Assembly: GCA_964468495.1 (NCBI GenBank)
Contig: CAYXTI010000012.1
Span: forward strand, 18,894-82,893
DNA: 64,000 nucleotides
Direction of reading: 5' to 3'
DNA from: CAYXTI01 sp964468495
GTDB lineage: Bacteria; Pseudomonadota; Alphaproteobacteria; Rickettsiales; Rickettsiaceae
The translations under genes were made by a program, and so were the position numbers. Shown in pieces: positions 9,666 through 18,931 of this stretch. Position 1 is the stretch's first letter. Each line of letters starts with the position of its first letter. The notes under the pieces were generated by a model. The model was not told the origin of the DNA and made no database searches. It saw nothing but the letters and a program-made list of their open reading frames with translations.

Positions 9666-9761
9666 TTGAAAAAATATGTTATAAAGCTATGTAGGTTATT
9701 AACATTGGGTTATCTTTTTTATTTATCAATCAGTCAAATAATCCGGAGGAATTTTATATGA
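9666..9761 (+). CDS. Possible 31-codon leader ORF overlapping the peroxiredoxin start
   Basis: A TTG codon at 9666 lies 5-8 nt after an AAGGAAG sequence and opens a 31-codon frame. The predicted peptide begins KKYVIKLCRLLTLGYLFYL, basic then hydrophobic like a signal or membrane peptide. Its stop TGA (9759-9761) overlaps the ATG of the peroxiredoxin (9758) as ATGA, the classic translational-coupling arrangement. The peroxiredoxin Shine-Dalgarno GGAGGA (9745-9750) lies inside this frame, so its translation would pass through or unmask that site. A frame of this length can arise by chance, there is no homology evidence, and the peroxiredoxin has its own strong ribosome-binding site. Confidence 0.3.
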   Translation: MKKYVIKLCRLLTLGYLFYLSISQIIRRNFI

Positions 9762-10369
9762 ATAATATAAATACATTTATTGGTAAATCAGCAATAGATT
9801 TTACAGCAAAAGCAATAATGCCAGATAACAGCATTAACGATGTTTTTAATCTTAAGTCCTATTTAGGAGGGCAAAAAGGTATATTATTTTTTTATCCCTT
9901 AGATTTTACTTTTGTTTGCCCTTCTGAGATCATAGCATTTAATAATAGATTAGAAGAGTTTACAAATAGGAAAACAAAGATTATTTCGGTAAGTGTTGAT
10001 TCGCATTTTTCACATCATGCATGGAAAGCAACATCTTTAAATAAAGGGGGAATAGGTAATGTACAATTTCCAATGGTATCAGATTTAGATAAAGCTATAT
10101 CAACATCATATAATGTATTAAATGAAGATAGCGTTGCTTTTAGAGGGACATTCTTAATTGATCAAGAATTTAAAATTAGGCATTATTTGATTAATGATCT
10201 TGCATTAGGAAGAGATATAGATGAAACTTTAAGAATTATAGATGCACTTGATTTTCATACTTCCTATGGAGAAGTATGTCCAGCTGGATGGAAAGATGGA
10301 CAAAAAGGAATGAAACCAACTACCCAAGGGGTCTCTGAATATTTAGGATCTAATGCAGAAAAACTTTAA
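9758..10369 (+). CDS. Typical 2-Cys peroxiredoxin (AhpC/Tsa family)
   Basis: A thiol peroxidase of the cytoplasm that reduces hydrogen peroxide and organic hydroperoxides. The 203-residue product has the peroxidatic cysteine C54 in DFTFVCPSE with the preceding P47 and T51, and the resolving cysteine in the C-terminal GEVCPAGW, so it is a typical 2-Cys enzyme. The start is fixed by GGAGGA 7 nt upstream of the ATG, one of the best ribosome-binding sites in the window. The reductant (AhpF, thioredoxin or other) is not encoded here. It sits behind the structured leader at 9584-9648 and ahead of the inverted repeat at 10450-10550. Confidence 0.95.
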   Translation: MNNINTFIGKSAIDFTAKAIMPDNSINDVFNLKSYLGGQKGILFFYPLDFTFVCPSEIIAFNNRLEEFTNRKTKIISVSVDSHFSHHAWKATSLNKGGIGNVQFPMVSDLDKAISTSYNVLNEDSVAFRGTFLIDQEFKIRHYLINDLALGRDIDETLRIIDALDFHTSYGEVCPAGWKDGQKGMKPTTQGVSEYLGSNAEKL

Positions 10370-10449
10370 TTTTTTAAATAAGAAATGAAAGTAATGATAA
10401 CTAGCATCTTTAATAACTAAATATCAAGATCTACGTTTGTTATTGTATT

Positions 10450-10550
10450 ATCCTATATAATAAAACAAAATAATTTATTCTTTTTCTTTTATAAATTTAC
10501 TATTACCATAATTATTTATAAGAGAAAAAGAAATAATTCTTATATAGGAT
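10450..10550. repeat. Large nested inverted repeat between convergent genes
   Basis: Outer arms ATCCTATATAA (10450-10460) and TTATATAGGAT (10540-10550) are perfect complements over 11 bp. Inside, 19-nt arms at 10478-10496 and 10514-10532 pair with a single G-T wobble around a 17-nt loop. The element lies between the stops of the peroxiredoxin (plus) and trmD (minus). A bidirectional transcription terminator is the simplest reading, helped by the A-run/T-run arms. Its two-tier 101-bp design would also fit a small palindromic mobile element of the kind known from Rickettsia. No second copy was found in this window. Confidence 0.6.
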
Positions 10551-10567
10551 TAAAACTAATTAATAAA

Positions 10568-11281
10568 TTAAGTTTTTTTAATTAAATCAGGCCTTAGTTT
10601 AGAAGTAATTTTAACTGATTGCTTTTTCTGCCAAGATTGCACTGCTTTATGATTACCAGATAATAAAACATCAGGAACTTGCTTACCTCTCCAAATAAAA
10701 GGTTTAGTAAAAAGTGGATATTCTAAATAGCCAAAACTTGTTTTATTAACCTCAAATGACTCCTCTAATAAATTTTTAGAATTTACAATAACACCTGGTA
10801 ATAATCTAATAATGCTATCTAAAATAGTGAAAGCAGCTATCTCTCCTCCAGATAAAATATAATCCCCTATACTAATCTGTTTTAAATTATATTCATCAAT
10901 GATACGCTCATCAATGCCTTCAAAACGTCCACATAACATAACTATTCTTTTTTGAACTGACATTTTCTTAATTAACTCTTGTGTTAATAAAACCCCTCTG
11001 GGAGAAAGATAATACAACTCATCAACCTGATTATTTTCTAATACTGAATCAATAGCATCTGCTAAAACATCTGGTCTCATCACCAAACCACTTCCTCCAT
11101 ACATTTTACCATCAAATTTCTTATGTTTTGTTTTTCCAAAATCACGAATATTAACAGTATTATAATTCCATATTCCTTTTTCAAGAGCCCTTCCAGCTAA
11201 AGAAAAGCTAAGAGGACCTGGAAACATCTGAGGAAAAATTGTTAGTATAGTAGCATGAAACACAGTTAAATACTCAATCAT
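10568..11281 (-). CDS. trmD: tRNA (guanine-N1-)-methyltransferase TrmD
   Basis: TrmD methylates G37 at N1 in tRNAs with G36, preventing +1 frameshifts; it is a cytoplasmic SPOUT-fold dimer. The 237-residue product carries the N-terminal TIFPQMFPGPLS segment, the RDFGKTKHKKFDGKMYGGSGLV block, and the knot region with LCGRFEGIDERIIDEY and ISIGDYILSGGEIA, which form the deep-trefoil SAM site. Length is close to the bacterial norm (about 230-250). In many bacteria trmD lies with rpsP, rimM and rplS; here rpsP and rimM are in the window but separate, so that operon is broken up. The start could be a few codons downstream. Confidence 0.94.
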   Translation of the reverse strand: MIEYLTVFHATILTIFPQMFPGPLSFSLAGRALEKGIWNYNTVNIRDFGKTKHKKFDGKMYGGSGLVMRPDVLADAIDSVLENNQVDELYYLSPRGVLLTQELIKKMSVQKRIVMLCGRFEGIDERIIDEYNLKQISIGDYILSGGEIAAFTILDSIIRLLPGVIVNSKNLLEESFEVNKTSFGYLEYPLFTKPFIWRGKQVPDVLLSGNHKAVQSWQKKQSVKITSKLRPDLIKKT

Positions 11282-11608
11282 TTATTAAAAAAATTGTTAT
11301 CATAGCTATAAAAAATAGTTATAGAAATATTTAATTGTAATAATATATATACTTGTTATATAATCAAGCTACCTAATGATTATATAAATAATAATCAATA
11401 TCAATATTTCTATAAATAAAGAAATTTATATTTATGCTATTTATAAAATATTATTGACAAAAAAATTGTTTCAATAAATAATGAATATTCTTTCACACAA
11501 CAAAAATAATTAATTATAAAAGTTTAAAGAACATATAAGTTTATTATATGATATGGTTTTTTAAGATTTTAAAAAACTAAAGACTAAAACTCATGATCGA
11601 CTATAACT
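11282..11608. other. Divergent spacer between trmD and thrS
   Basis: This 327-nt spacer holds no gene that I can support. It contains a perfect -35 hexamer TTGACA at 11454-11459 on the plus strand. The -10 region after it is poor (TAAATA or TAATGA at 15-19 nt), so a thrS promoter is plausible but unproven. No T-box is seen and none would be expected in this lineage. The transcript leader to thrS would be about 120 nt long. The minus-strand promoter for trmD was not identified. Confidence 0.35.
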
Positions 11609-13537
11609 ATGGAAATAGATATTAAATTATCAGATGGTGAATATAAGAAATTTCCTTCTGGAGTAACTAGTTATGAGATAGCAGCAGCTATTTCCCCACA
11701 TCTAGCAAAACAAGCAATAATAGCAGAAATAAATGGAGAAATAACTGATCTATCAGCACCTATTTATATCAGTAGTCAAGTAAAAATATTAACAAGTGAA
11801 GATCCCTTATCACTAGATATAATTAGACACGATGCTGCACATATCACAGCACAAGCAGTAAAAGAAATTTTTCCTAATATACAAATTACTATAGGTCCTA
11901 CTATAAAAGATGGTTTTTATTATGACTTTGCAAAAGACTCTCCTTTTACTGAAAAAGATCTAGAACTCATTGAAGCAAGGATGAAAGAAATTATAAAAAA
12001 AGACTATCCTTTTATTAGAGAAGAATGTGATAGAGATAAAGCAATTAAGTTATTTCGAGAAATGGGAGAACATTATAAAGTAGAAATCATTAATTCAATA
12101 GATAAAAATGCTGAAATAACTTTATACCACCAGGGAAATTTTGTTGATTTATGTCGAGGCCCTCATGGTCCTTCTACTGGGAAAATAAAGTATTTCAAAT
12201 TAATAAAAGTAGCAGGAGCATACTGGAGAGGAGATGTCAAAAATCCTATGCTACAAAGAATTTATGGAACAGCATGGCCTAATAAGGATAAACTAAGTAG
12301 TTATTTAAAAAAATTAAAAGAAGCTGCTAAAAGAGATCATAGAAAAATTGGAAAGGAACTAAAATTATTCCATTTTCAAGAAGAAGCTCAAGGTATGGTT
12401 TTTTGGCATCAAAAAGGATTTAATATATATAAAATAATTGAAATATATATAAGAAATAAATTACACCAAGAAGGATATATAGAAGTAAAAACTCCTTTAA
12501 TGATTGATAAAACTTTATGGCAAAAATCTGGCCATTGGGATAAATTTCGTCAAAATATGTTTATACTTAATAATCAAGAACAAACAAATGCACTAAAACC
12601 CATGAACTGCCCTTGTCATGTAGAAATATTTAAACAGCAAATAAAAAGCTATAGGGATTTACCTATTAGAATGGCTGAATTTGGTATATGTCATAGAAAT
12701 GAATCATCAGGAGCACTGCATGGGCTTATGCGAGTCAGGAGCTTTACACAAGATGATGCGCATATATTTTGTACAGAAGAACAAATTAATAGTGAAACAA
12801 TAAAATTTTGTAGGTTATTAATCAATATATACAAAGATTTTGGCTTTACAAAAATTAAAATAAAATTCTCTGACAGACCACAAAAAAAAGAAGGAAGTGA
12901 TGAAATTTGGGATAAAGCTGAACTAGCACTAAAAAAAGCGATAAAAGAAGCAGGATTAAACTATGAACTTAATAAAGGAGAAGGAGCTTTTTATGGCCCT
13001 AAAATAGAATTTACTTTAATAGATGCATTAGAAAGAGAATGGCAATGCGGTACATTACAAGTAGACTTTGTTTTACCTGAAAAATTAGGAGCAAAATATA
13101 TTGATAGTAATAATAAAAAAAGAGTTCCAATTATGTTACATCGTGCAATCCTAGGAACTTTTGAACGGTTTATAGGACTTCTGATAGAAGAATATTCAGG
13201 AGAATTTCCAATTTGGCTAGCTCCTATACAAGTAGTTGTAGTTGGTGTTAATAACCAACTAGATGACTATATATTACAAATAAATAAAGAATTAATTAAT
13301 GCTAATATCAGATCAGAGGTTGATTTGTCAAGAGAAAAACTCCAATATAAAATCCGCTATTTTTCTTATCAAAAAGTTCCAATTATAGCAGTTGTTGGTC
13401 CTAAGGAAATGGAATCAAAAACATTGACTTTACGTTCTTTTGGTAATACTAATAACATTATAGTTAACCATAGCGTAGTGACAATAAAGCAATTAATTAA
13501 TATAATAAATAAAGAAAATAAAAAATATATCAACTAA
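11609..13537 (+). CDS. thrS: Threonyl-tRNA synthetase
   Basis: A class II synthetase that charges tRNA-Thr and edits Ser-tRNA-Thr. The 642-residue product has all domains: TGS (about 1-62), the editing domain with HDAAHITAQ and the later DLCRGPH cluster, the catalytic domain with the zinc-binding CPCH segment (C334, H337 region) and motif 2 around [17 protein letters not shown], and the C-terminal anticodon-binding domain from about 540. Length equals the usual 635-645. It is followed after about 50 nt by infC, an order found in many bacteria. The matching tRNA-Thr(UGU) is at 45330 in the same window. Confidence 0.95.
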   Translation: MEIDIKLSDGEYKKFPSGVTSYEIAAAISPHLAKQAIIAEINGEITDLSAPIYISSQVKILTSEDPLSLDIIRHDAAHITAQAVKEIFPNIQITIGPTIKDGFYYDFAKDSPFTEKDLELIEARMKEIIKKDYPFIREECDRDKAIKLFREMGEHYKVEIINSIDKNAEITLYHQGNFVDLCRGPHGPSTGKIKYFKLIKVAGAYWRGDVKNPMLQRIYGTAWPNKDKLSSYLKKLKEAAKRDHRKIGKELKLFHFQEEAQGMVFWHQKGFNIYKIIEIYIRNKLHQEGYIEVKTPLMIDKTLWQKSGHWDKFRQNMFILNNQEQTNALKPMNCPCHVEIFKQQIKSYRDLPIRMAEFGICHRNESSGALHGLMRVRSFTQDDAHIFCTEEQINSETIKFCRLLINIYKDFGFTKIKIKFSDRPQKKEGSDEIWDKAELALKKAIKEAGLNYELNKGEGAFYGPKIEFTLIDALEREWQCGTLQVDFVLPEKLGAKYIDSNNKKRVPIMLHRAILGTFERFIGLLIEEYSGEFPIWLAPIQVVVVGVNNQLDDYILQINKELINANIRSEVDLSREKLQYKIRYFSYQKVPIIAVVGPKEMESKTLTLRSFGNTNNIIVNHSVVTIKQLINIINKENKKYIN

Positions 13538-13576
13538 ACATTTATTTATCAATAATATAAAATCATTTTAATTTAC

Positions 13577-13583
13577 AGGAGGT
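13577..13583 (+). promoter_or_regulatory. Shine-Dalgarno of infC that fixes an ATT start
   Basis: AGGAGGT is an almost ideal complement of the 16S 3' end and lies 5 nt before ATT at 13589-13591. No ATG occurs in frame until 13712, which would delete 41 conserved residues. AUU and other rare starts in infC are known from other bacteria, where IF3 discriminates against them and so represses itself. Confidence 0.85.
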
Positions 13584-13588
13584 TAGTT

Positions 13589-14110
13589 ATTTCAAGTTTA
13601 AAAAATAAAAAATTCTTAAAAATTAATAAAGAAATTAAAGCGCAAGAAGTACGATTAATAGGTATAGATGGAAAAGTAGTAGGTATTGTTCCTATTGCTA
13701 CTGCTTTATCTATGGCTAATGCAGTTAGCCTTGATTTAATTGAAATTTCTCCAAATACTAATCCTCCTGTATGTAAAATACTAGATTATAAACGCTATCT
13801 TTACAGCTTTAAGAGAAAAAAACAAGAAGCTAAAAAAAAACAAAAGAAGATTGGTATTAAAGAAATGAAATTCAAAATTAATATTGGAAAAGGAGATTTT
13901 GATATTAAAACAGCTAAAATAACTAAATTTATTAATGAAGGTAATAAAGTAAAAGTATCTCTATGGTTTAAGGGAAGAGAAATTTTACATAAAAACAAAG
14001 GTCTAGAACTATTTGAAAAAATTATTGAAAAAACTTCAAATATATCAAAAGTTGATACTATTCCAAAAATAGAAGGCAAACAAATAATTATGGTATTAAC
14101 TCCTATGTGA
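13589..14110 (+). CDS. infC: Translation initiation factor IF-3 (ATT start)
   Basis: IF3 binds the 30S subunit, blocks premature 50S joining and proofreads the start codon and initiator tRNA. From ATT at 13589 the product has 173 residues, the normal size. The N-terminal domain holds KINKEIKAQEVRLIGIDG and later NAVSLDLIEISPNTNPPVCKI. A lysine-rich linker follows, and the C-terminal domain begins at KEMKFKINIGKGDFDIKTAKI. An ATG at 13712 would remove the first 41 residues, including the conserved VRLIG segment, so it is rejected as the start. The strong Shine-Dalgarno at 13577 and the rare start codon point to classical autoregulation by start-codon discrimination (inference from other bacteria). 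rpmI and rplT, its usual neighbours, are absent. Confidence 0.95.
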   Translation: MSSLKNKKFLKINKEIKAQEVRLIGIDGKVVGIVPIATALSMANAVSLDLIEISPNTNPPVCKILDYKRYLYSFKRKKQEAKKKQKKIGIKEMKFKINIGKGDFDIKTAKITKFINEGNKVKVSLWFKGREILHKNKGLELFEKIIEKTSNISKVDTIPKIEGKQIIMVLTPM

Positions 14111-14192
14111 CTGCTCTCTACCATAAAGTTTGGAGTTTCTAATATCAATAGCAGCAGCTTTCCTTACAATATTAATCTTCTTATAAGCATAT

Positions 14193-14228
14193 TTACCTAT
14201 TTAACAATAATGATAGACAAATAAGTAA
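14193..14228. terminator. Possible hairpin between convergent infC and ratA-like gene
   Basis: Arms TTACCTATTT (14193-14202) and AAATAAGTAA (14219-14228) pair with one mismatch around a 16-nt loop. The position between two convergent stops suits a terminator. The arms are nearly all A-T and the case is weak. Confidence 0.25.
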
Positions 14229-14284
14229 AATAAAATATTGTATTAAAAACAAAAAAATAAACCAAAGACCTACTAACTTAGTCA

Positions 14285-14719
14285 TTATAAAAAATTTTTT
14301 GCTCTATCAGAAAAAGCTTTTATCATTTGGTGAGTTGCTTTAGATAACAATCTTTTTAATAATTTATCTAAAACTTTTGATTTTATTTTAAAATCAAGTG
14401 TAAAATCAACTTCACTATTATTATGTAAATCGGTTATTTTCCAAATACTACTCAAATAATTAAAAGGCCCTGATATACCACTAATATTTATTAAAAATAA
14501 ATCATTATTATGTAAAGAAAAAATTTTTGATCTATAGTTCAAAGAAAAAAATTTAAAATTAATAAATAAATCAGCAATAATAATATTGTCATACTGCTCT
14601 ATAATATCTACCTTTTTACACCAAGGAAGAAAGCTAGGATATTTTTCTACATCTAAAACTATCTTATTAAGAATATCAGCTGTATAGGGCATTATACGAA
14701 CTATATGTAAAGCACACAT
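14285..14719 (-). CDS. RatA/COQ10-type START-domain protein
   Basis: The 144-residue product belongs to the polyketide-cyclase/START-like family that includes mitochondrial COQ10, bacterial RatA and Caulobacter CC1736. It shows the typical opening with ADILNKIVLDVEKYPSFLPWC, a central beta-sheet, and a C-terminal helix ending ATHQMIKAFSDRAKNFL. In mitochondria COQ10 binds ubiquinone and supports respiration; in E. coli RatA was described as affecting ribosome association. The lineage and the neighbour lipA favour the COQ10-like role here (inference). The gene is the last of the minus-strand set recF-lipA-ratA, about 200 nt after lipA's stop is read backwards. Confidence 0.85.
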   Translation of the reverse strand: MCALHIVRIMPYTADILNKIVLDVEKYPSFLPWCKKVDIIEQYDNIIIADLFINFKFFSLNYRSKIFSLHNNDLFLINISGISGPFNYLSSIWKITDLHNNSEVDFTLDFKIKSKVLDKLLKRLLSKATHQMIKAFSDRAKNFL

Positions 14720-14927
14720 AAATTATATATTAAAAAATAATTTCAAAATAGATACAAATCAAAATAATATACTTTCATAAAAACATTACAATTATTTAAT
14801 TCCATTGAGATATTTTATATTAAATGATCTATAGTATAGCTATAATCTGGTAAATTACTAAGTAATGATGGCTATTTATAATAAATATTAACTAAATTCT
14901 AGAAATAAAAATCTTATCACTAAATTA

Positions 14928-15842
14928 TCATATATTTATTGTTAGATAATTATTAACTTCAAGATTTTTTAATCTAGCTTCACGTAATTTTTTAAAATCA
15001 TCACCTGCATGATAAGATGATCTAGTCAAAGGAGAGGAAGATACCATTAAAAAACCCTTTGCTTTAGCTACTCTTGCTAAATAATGAAACTCCTCAGGAG
15101 TAGCATATCTATGAATAGGAGCATGTTTTTTAGTTGGTTGCAAATATTGTCCAATTGTTATAAAATCAACCTCAGCAGCGCGTAAATCTTCCATTACTTG
15201 AATAACCTCTGAGTTAGTTTCACCAAGTCCTAACATTATTCCTGATTTAGTAAAAATATTTTTTTCTAATTTTTTTGCGTTATGTAATAAACATAAAGAA
15301 TTATAATACCTAGCTCCTGGCCGAATCAATTTATAAAGAGAAGGAACAGTTTCAATATTATGATTAAAAACATCTGGTTTAGCCTTAATTATACTCTCAA
15401 CAGCTGATGTTTTCTTTAAAAAATCAGGGGTTAATACCTCTATAGTAACAGTTGTTGATAACCGTCTAATAGCATTAATACAATTTGCAAAATGCTGTGC
15501 TCCACCATCAGCTAGATCATCCCTATCAACTGAAGTAATTACTACATGTTCAAGCCCTAATTCAACAACACTATGTGCAAGCCTTTCAGGCTCATGAGGG
15601 TCAAGTAAATCAGGGACACCAGTTTTAACATTACAAAAACGACAAGATCGTGTACAAACAGCTCCTAAAATCATAACTGTAGCATGTTTTTTAGACCAAC
15701 ACTCACCTATATTAGGACAAGCAGCTTCTTCACATACAGTATTTAATTTAAAAGCTCTAACTAATTCTTTAGTCTTTTGATATTGTGGAGATATAGGAGC
15801 TTTTACTTTTATCCAATCTGGCTTCTGTCTTATTGTATCCAT
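14928..15842 (-). CDS. lipA: Lipoyl synthase LipA
   Basis: LipA is a cytoplasmic radical-SAM enzyme that inserts two sulfurs into octanoyl groups on lipoyl domains. The 304-residue product has both clusters: the auxiliary cluster cysteines C37, C42 and C48 ([12 protein letters not shown]) and the radical-SAM C63, C67 and C70 (CTRSCRFC), plus the C-terminal RSSYHAGD motif whose serine ligates the auxiliary cluster. All residues for activity are present. Its substrate domains include the single lipoyl domain of the E2 protein at 50273-51586. It lies 23 nt downstream of recF on the same strand and is probably cotranscribed. Confidence 0.97.
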   Translation of the reverse strand: MDTIRQKPDWIKVKAPISPQYQKTKELVRAFKLNTVCEEAACPNIGECWSKKHATVMILGAVCTRSCRFCNVKTGVPDLLDPHEPERLAHSVVELGLEHVVITSVDRDDLADGGAQHFANCINAIRRLSTTVTIEVLTPDFLKKTSAVESIIKAKPDVFNHNIETVPSLYKLIRPGARYYNSLCLLHNAKKLEKNIFTKSGIMLGLGETNSEVIQVMEDLRAAEVDFITIGQYLQPTKKHAPIHRYATPEEFHYLARVAKAKGFLMVSSSPLTRSSYHAGDDFKKLREARLKNLEVNNYLTINI

Positions 15843-15865
15843 ATCATTATCTCTCTTAATATTAT

Positions 15866-16972
15866 TTATGATTTTACTTCAATTACTTGAGCACTATTAT
15901 AAAAATTTTTGACTCCTATAAGATCAGTAGTTGTAATAAATGTCTGAGCCCTTTTAGTACACAAATAATCAGCAAGATAAGCTTTTCTATGGTCATCTAA
16001 ACGTACAAATAATTCATCTAGCAAAACTATGGGTGTAGTTTCTGTTTTTCTAATAATAGTATTAATTTGAGCAAATATTATTGCAATTAACATTTCTTTC
16101 TGTTCTCCAGTAGAGCAAAATTTTGCAGTATTATTTTTCTTTGGATGAGTAACAAATAAATCAACTTTATGTATACCAAAATTTGTTTTACCAGAATCGC
16201 GATCTTTAACTCTGGTATTCTCTAATGCTTTTGTATAAACATCAATAAAATTGTTATTTTGCAGTAGAAGTTTATCCTGATTTTCAAAAAAAAGATTACT
16301 AATAGATAGTTTAACCTTAAGAAAAGTAAAATCAATACTATCTATAGATTCTTGCATCCATTGCAAAATATTATTACGTGCAATATGTATATCTTGTGCA
16401 TACATAGACATTTTTTGCTCTATTTGAATAATAAAAGAACTATTTAACATAGAAGGGAAATACCTTAAACATCGTAATCGTTCTTTCATATAATAATCAT
16501 ATTTCATAATATTTTTTGCATGATTAGCGTCAAAATTATATACTATTCTATCTAACAATTTTTTTCTATCAATTCTATTAGCTAAAAAAATACTATCCAT
16601 TTGAGGGGTTAACCATACTATATTTACTATATTAGATAACTCATTATTTTTAATTTTTATACCATTATAGTAAATCAATTTACCCTTTGATGATAAATCA
16701 TAATTAGTAATTATTTCTGCAAGGCCTAATTTACTTTTCATAATAAACTTACTTACCCAATGATCTTGACCTATTTTGCATATCTCATCATAATTTGCCG
16801 ATCTTATGCCTTTTCCAAGAGATAATAACGAAATTGCTTCTAATATATTAGTTTTTCCAACACCATTTTTTCCTCTAATTATAACTATATCTTGACTACA
16901 ATCTAATTTTATTGAATTAAAATTCCGATAATTATCCAAATATATAGTATTTAAATAAGTTTTCCTAACCAT
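15866..16972 (-). CDS. recF: RecF, DNA gap-repair ATPase
   Basis: RecF is an SMC-like ATPase that binds gapped DNA with RecR and loads RecA at stalled forks. The 368-residue product has Walker A GKNGVGKT (34-41), the ABC-type signature STGEQKEML near 285, and Walker [14 protein letters not shown] near the C-terminus. The N-terminal [18 protein letters not shown] is characteristic of RecF. Length is normal. It is not next to dnaN/gyrB here, as is usual in Rickettsiales, and heads the minus-strand group with lipA and the RatA-like gene. Confidence 0.94.
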   Translation of the reverse strand: MVRKTYLNTIYLDNYRNFNSIKLDCSQDIVIIRGKNGVGKTNILEAISLLSLGKGIRSANYDEICKIGQDHWVSKFIMKSKLGLAEIITNYDLSSKGKLIYYNGIKIKNNELSNIVNIVWLTPQMDSIFLANRIDRKKLLDRIVYNFDANHAKNIMKYDYYMKERLRCLRYFPSMLNSSFIIQIEQKMSMYAQDIHIARNNILQWMQESIDSIDFTFLKVKLSISNLFFENQDKLLLQNNNFIDVYTKALENTRVKDRDSGKTNFGIHKVDLFVTHPKKNNTAKFCSTGEQKEMLIAIIFAQINTIIRKTETTPIVLLDELFVRLDDHRKAYLADYLCTKRAQTFITTTDLIGVKNFYNSAQVIEVKS

Positions 16973-17410
16973 TACTATTGATATAACTTTTAAATCTAAA
17001 ACAACTCTATAAACTTAAATAAATTTACCTTTAAATAGATATAATAATTATTATATCCTCAAGGGGATACCATACAATTTATTTTAATAAAATAACTTCA
17101 AATTATTTATTTCTTTTTATTTTAAAATATAATAAGGTTTATTTTAATTTTAAACTACCTATAAATATCAATAAAAAGACTTGCAATTACAAGAATAAAA
17201 AAGTACCTTTAGTCTTAAATTTTTAGAAAACTTAAATCAATTAAATAATAATTTAAAAACAAGTAAATATATATTTTGCTATATAACATAATTAAAAATA
17301 AATATAAACTATCCTAGCTTAGGATGATCAATAAAAATGAATTATTAATTTATATAATACCTAATAATTTATAACTAAATATATAAAATTTAAAAAGTTA
17401 AGAGAGCATT
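16973..17410. other. Divergent spacer between recF and pepA
   Basis: This 438-nt spacer has no gene I can support. The only clear structure is a short hairpin at about 17054-17069 (TATCCT, loop CAAG, GGGATA; six pairs including one G-T), 85 nt upstream of the recF start. It is relatively G+C-rich for this DNA, could be an operator or a leader stem, and is not followed by a T-run on the plus strand. Promoters for the two divergent genes should lie here but none is convincing. A short AAGAGAG precedes the pepA ATG by a few nucleotides. Confidence 0.4.
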
Positions 17411-18931
17411 ATGATTGATATATCTATTACAAAAAAAAATAATGAGAAAACAGATGCTATTGTCATATTAATCAATAATAAACTAAGTCTAGATAAAGAA
17501 ATAAGCATTATTGATCAAGAAGAATATAATGGGATAATAGCAAAAACTATTTCTAATAAATTAAAATTTAGTGGTAAATTTTGTCAAATACAAAATTGTA
17601 ATATAATTGATAAAAAAGGCAATTTAAAAGATATTATCATTATTGGATTAGGCAATGAAAATAGTTTAACAGAAAATCAAATAGAAGAAATAGGAGGAAA
17701 AATTCAAAAACAAGCTTATGAATTAAAAATACGCTCTTTATCCATTGATATTAATAATGACATTGGCAGTATTGATAAAAATAATAGCGCTGCATTAATT
17801 GCAAGTGGGATCTTATTATCTTCCTATAGGTTTAATAAATATAATACAACTATAACAAAAGAAGAGAACTTTATTACCCCAAAAATTAATATCAGATTAA
17901 ATAATAATCCAGAGCTAGCAATAGCAATATATAAAAATAAAAAAGCAATTGCCTCAGGAGTATTCTTTGCCAGAGATTGTATATCTGAAGGTGGTAATAT
18001 TTTATACCCTGAAAGCTATGCAAATAGAATTATAGAAAAACTAACCCCGCTTGGAGTAAAAGTAAAGGTAATAGGCGAACAAAAAATGAAAGATCTTGGG
18101 ATGGGGGCATTTTTAGCAGTAGGACAAGGTTCAGATCATGAATCAAAAATGGTAATCATGCAATACCAAGGAGATAATAAAGAAAAACAACCAGTATGTC
18201 TGGTAGGAAAAGGAGTAACCTTTGACTCTGGAGGTATTTCACTAAAACCTGCAGCAGGAATGGATTCAATGAAATATGATATGTCAGGTTCAGCTGCTGT
18301 TGTAGGGTTAATAAATTGTTTAGCCCTTAGAAATGCAAAAGTAAATGTAGTAGGGATAGTAGGACTAGCAGAAAATATGATAAGTGGGAAAGCACAGCGT
18401 CCTGGTGATGTAATTACTACCATGTCAAAACAAACAGTAGAAGTATTAAATACTGATGCTGAAGGTAGGTTAGTATTATGTGATTGCCTAACTTACTTAC
18501 AAGAAAATTTTAGTCCTAGCTGCATAGTTGATTTAGCAACCCTAACTGGAGCAATCATAATTGCTTTAGGACATACATATGCAGGATGCTTTACAAATAG
18601 CGATATACTAGCAACACAACTTATTAATGCATCAAATAAAACAAATGAAAAATTATGGAGAATGCCTATGCATGAAGATTATAATAAAAGTATAAAATCT
18701 GTAATTGCTGATATAGCAAATATTAGTTCCATTAAAGGTGCAGCAGGAAGTGCTACCGCTGCACATTTTCTAGCTAGATTTATTAAAAAAGAAATAAAAT
18801 GGGCTCATCTTGATATAGCTGGAGTAGCGTGGAATAAGCACAAAGAAAATTCAATTTGTCCTAAAGGTGCAACAGGGTTTGGGGTAAGGCTACTAAACCA
18901 ATTTATATACGATAATTATGAGTCATTATAA
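17411..18931 (+). CDS. pepA: Cytosol aminopeptidase PepA (leucyl aminopeptidase, M17)
   Basis: A hexameric two-metal aminopeptidase that releases N-terminal residues in peptide turnover; some family members also bind DNA. The 506-residue product has an N-terminal macrodomain-like part (about 1-180) and the catalytic domain with KGVTFDSGGISLKP (K267, D272) and NTDAEGRL (N347-D349-E351-R353), which carry the metal ligands and the catalytic lysine and arginine. Length is typical. Its last 14 nt overlap the start of mipZ, so the two genes are translated from one message. Confidence 0.95.
   Translation: MIDISITKKNNEKTDAIVILINNKLSLDKEISIIDQEEYNGIIAKTISNKLKFSGKFCQIQNCNIIDKKGNLKDIIIIGLGNENSLTENQIEEIGGKIQKQAYELKIRSLSIDINNDIGSIDKNNSAALIASGILLSSYRFNKYNTTITKEENFITPKINIRLNNNPELAIAIYKNKKAIASGVFFARDCISEGGNILYPESYANRIIEKLTPLGVKVKVIGEQKMKDLGMGAFLAVGQGSDHESKMVIMQYQGDNKEKQPVCLVGKGVTFDSGGISLKPAAGMDSMKYDMSGSAAVVGLINCLALRNAKVNVVGIVGLAENMISGKAQRPGDVITTMSKQTVEVLNTDAEGRLVLCDCLTYLQENFSPSCIVDLATLTGAIIIALGHTYAGCFTNSDILATQLINASNKTNEKLWRMPMHEDYNKSIKSVIADIANISSIKGAAGSATAAHFLARFIKKEIKWAHLDIAGVAWNKHKENSICPKGATGFGVRLLNQFIYDNYESL

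Noticed and set aside
13712..14110. infC starting at ATG 13712
   Set aside because: It lacks 41 conserved N-terminal residues and has no Shine-Dalgarno; the ATT start at 13589 has both.
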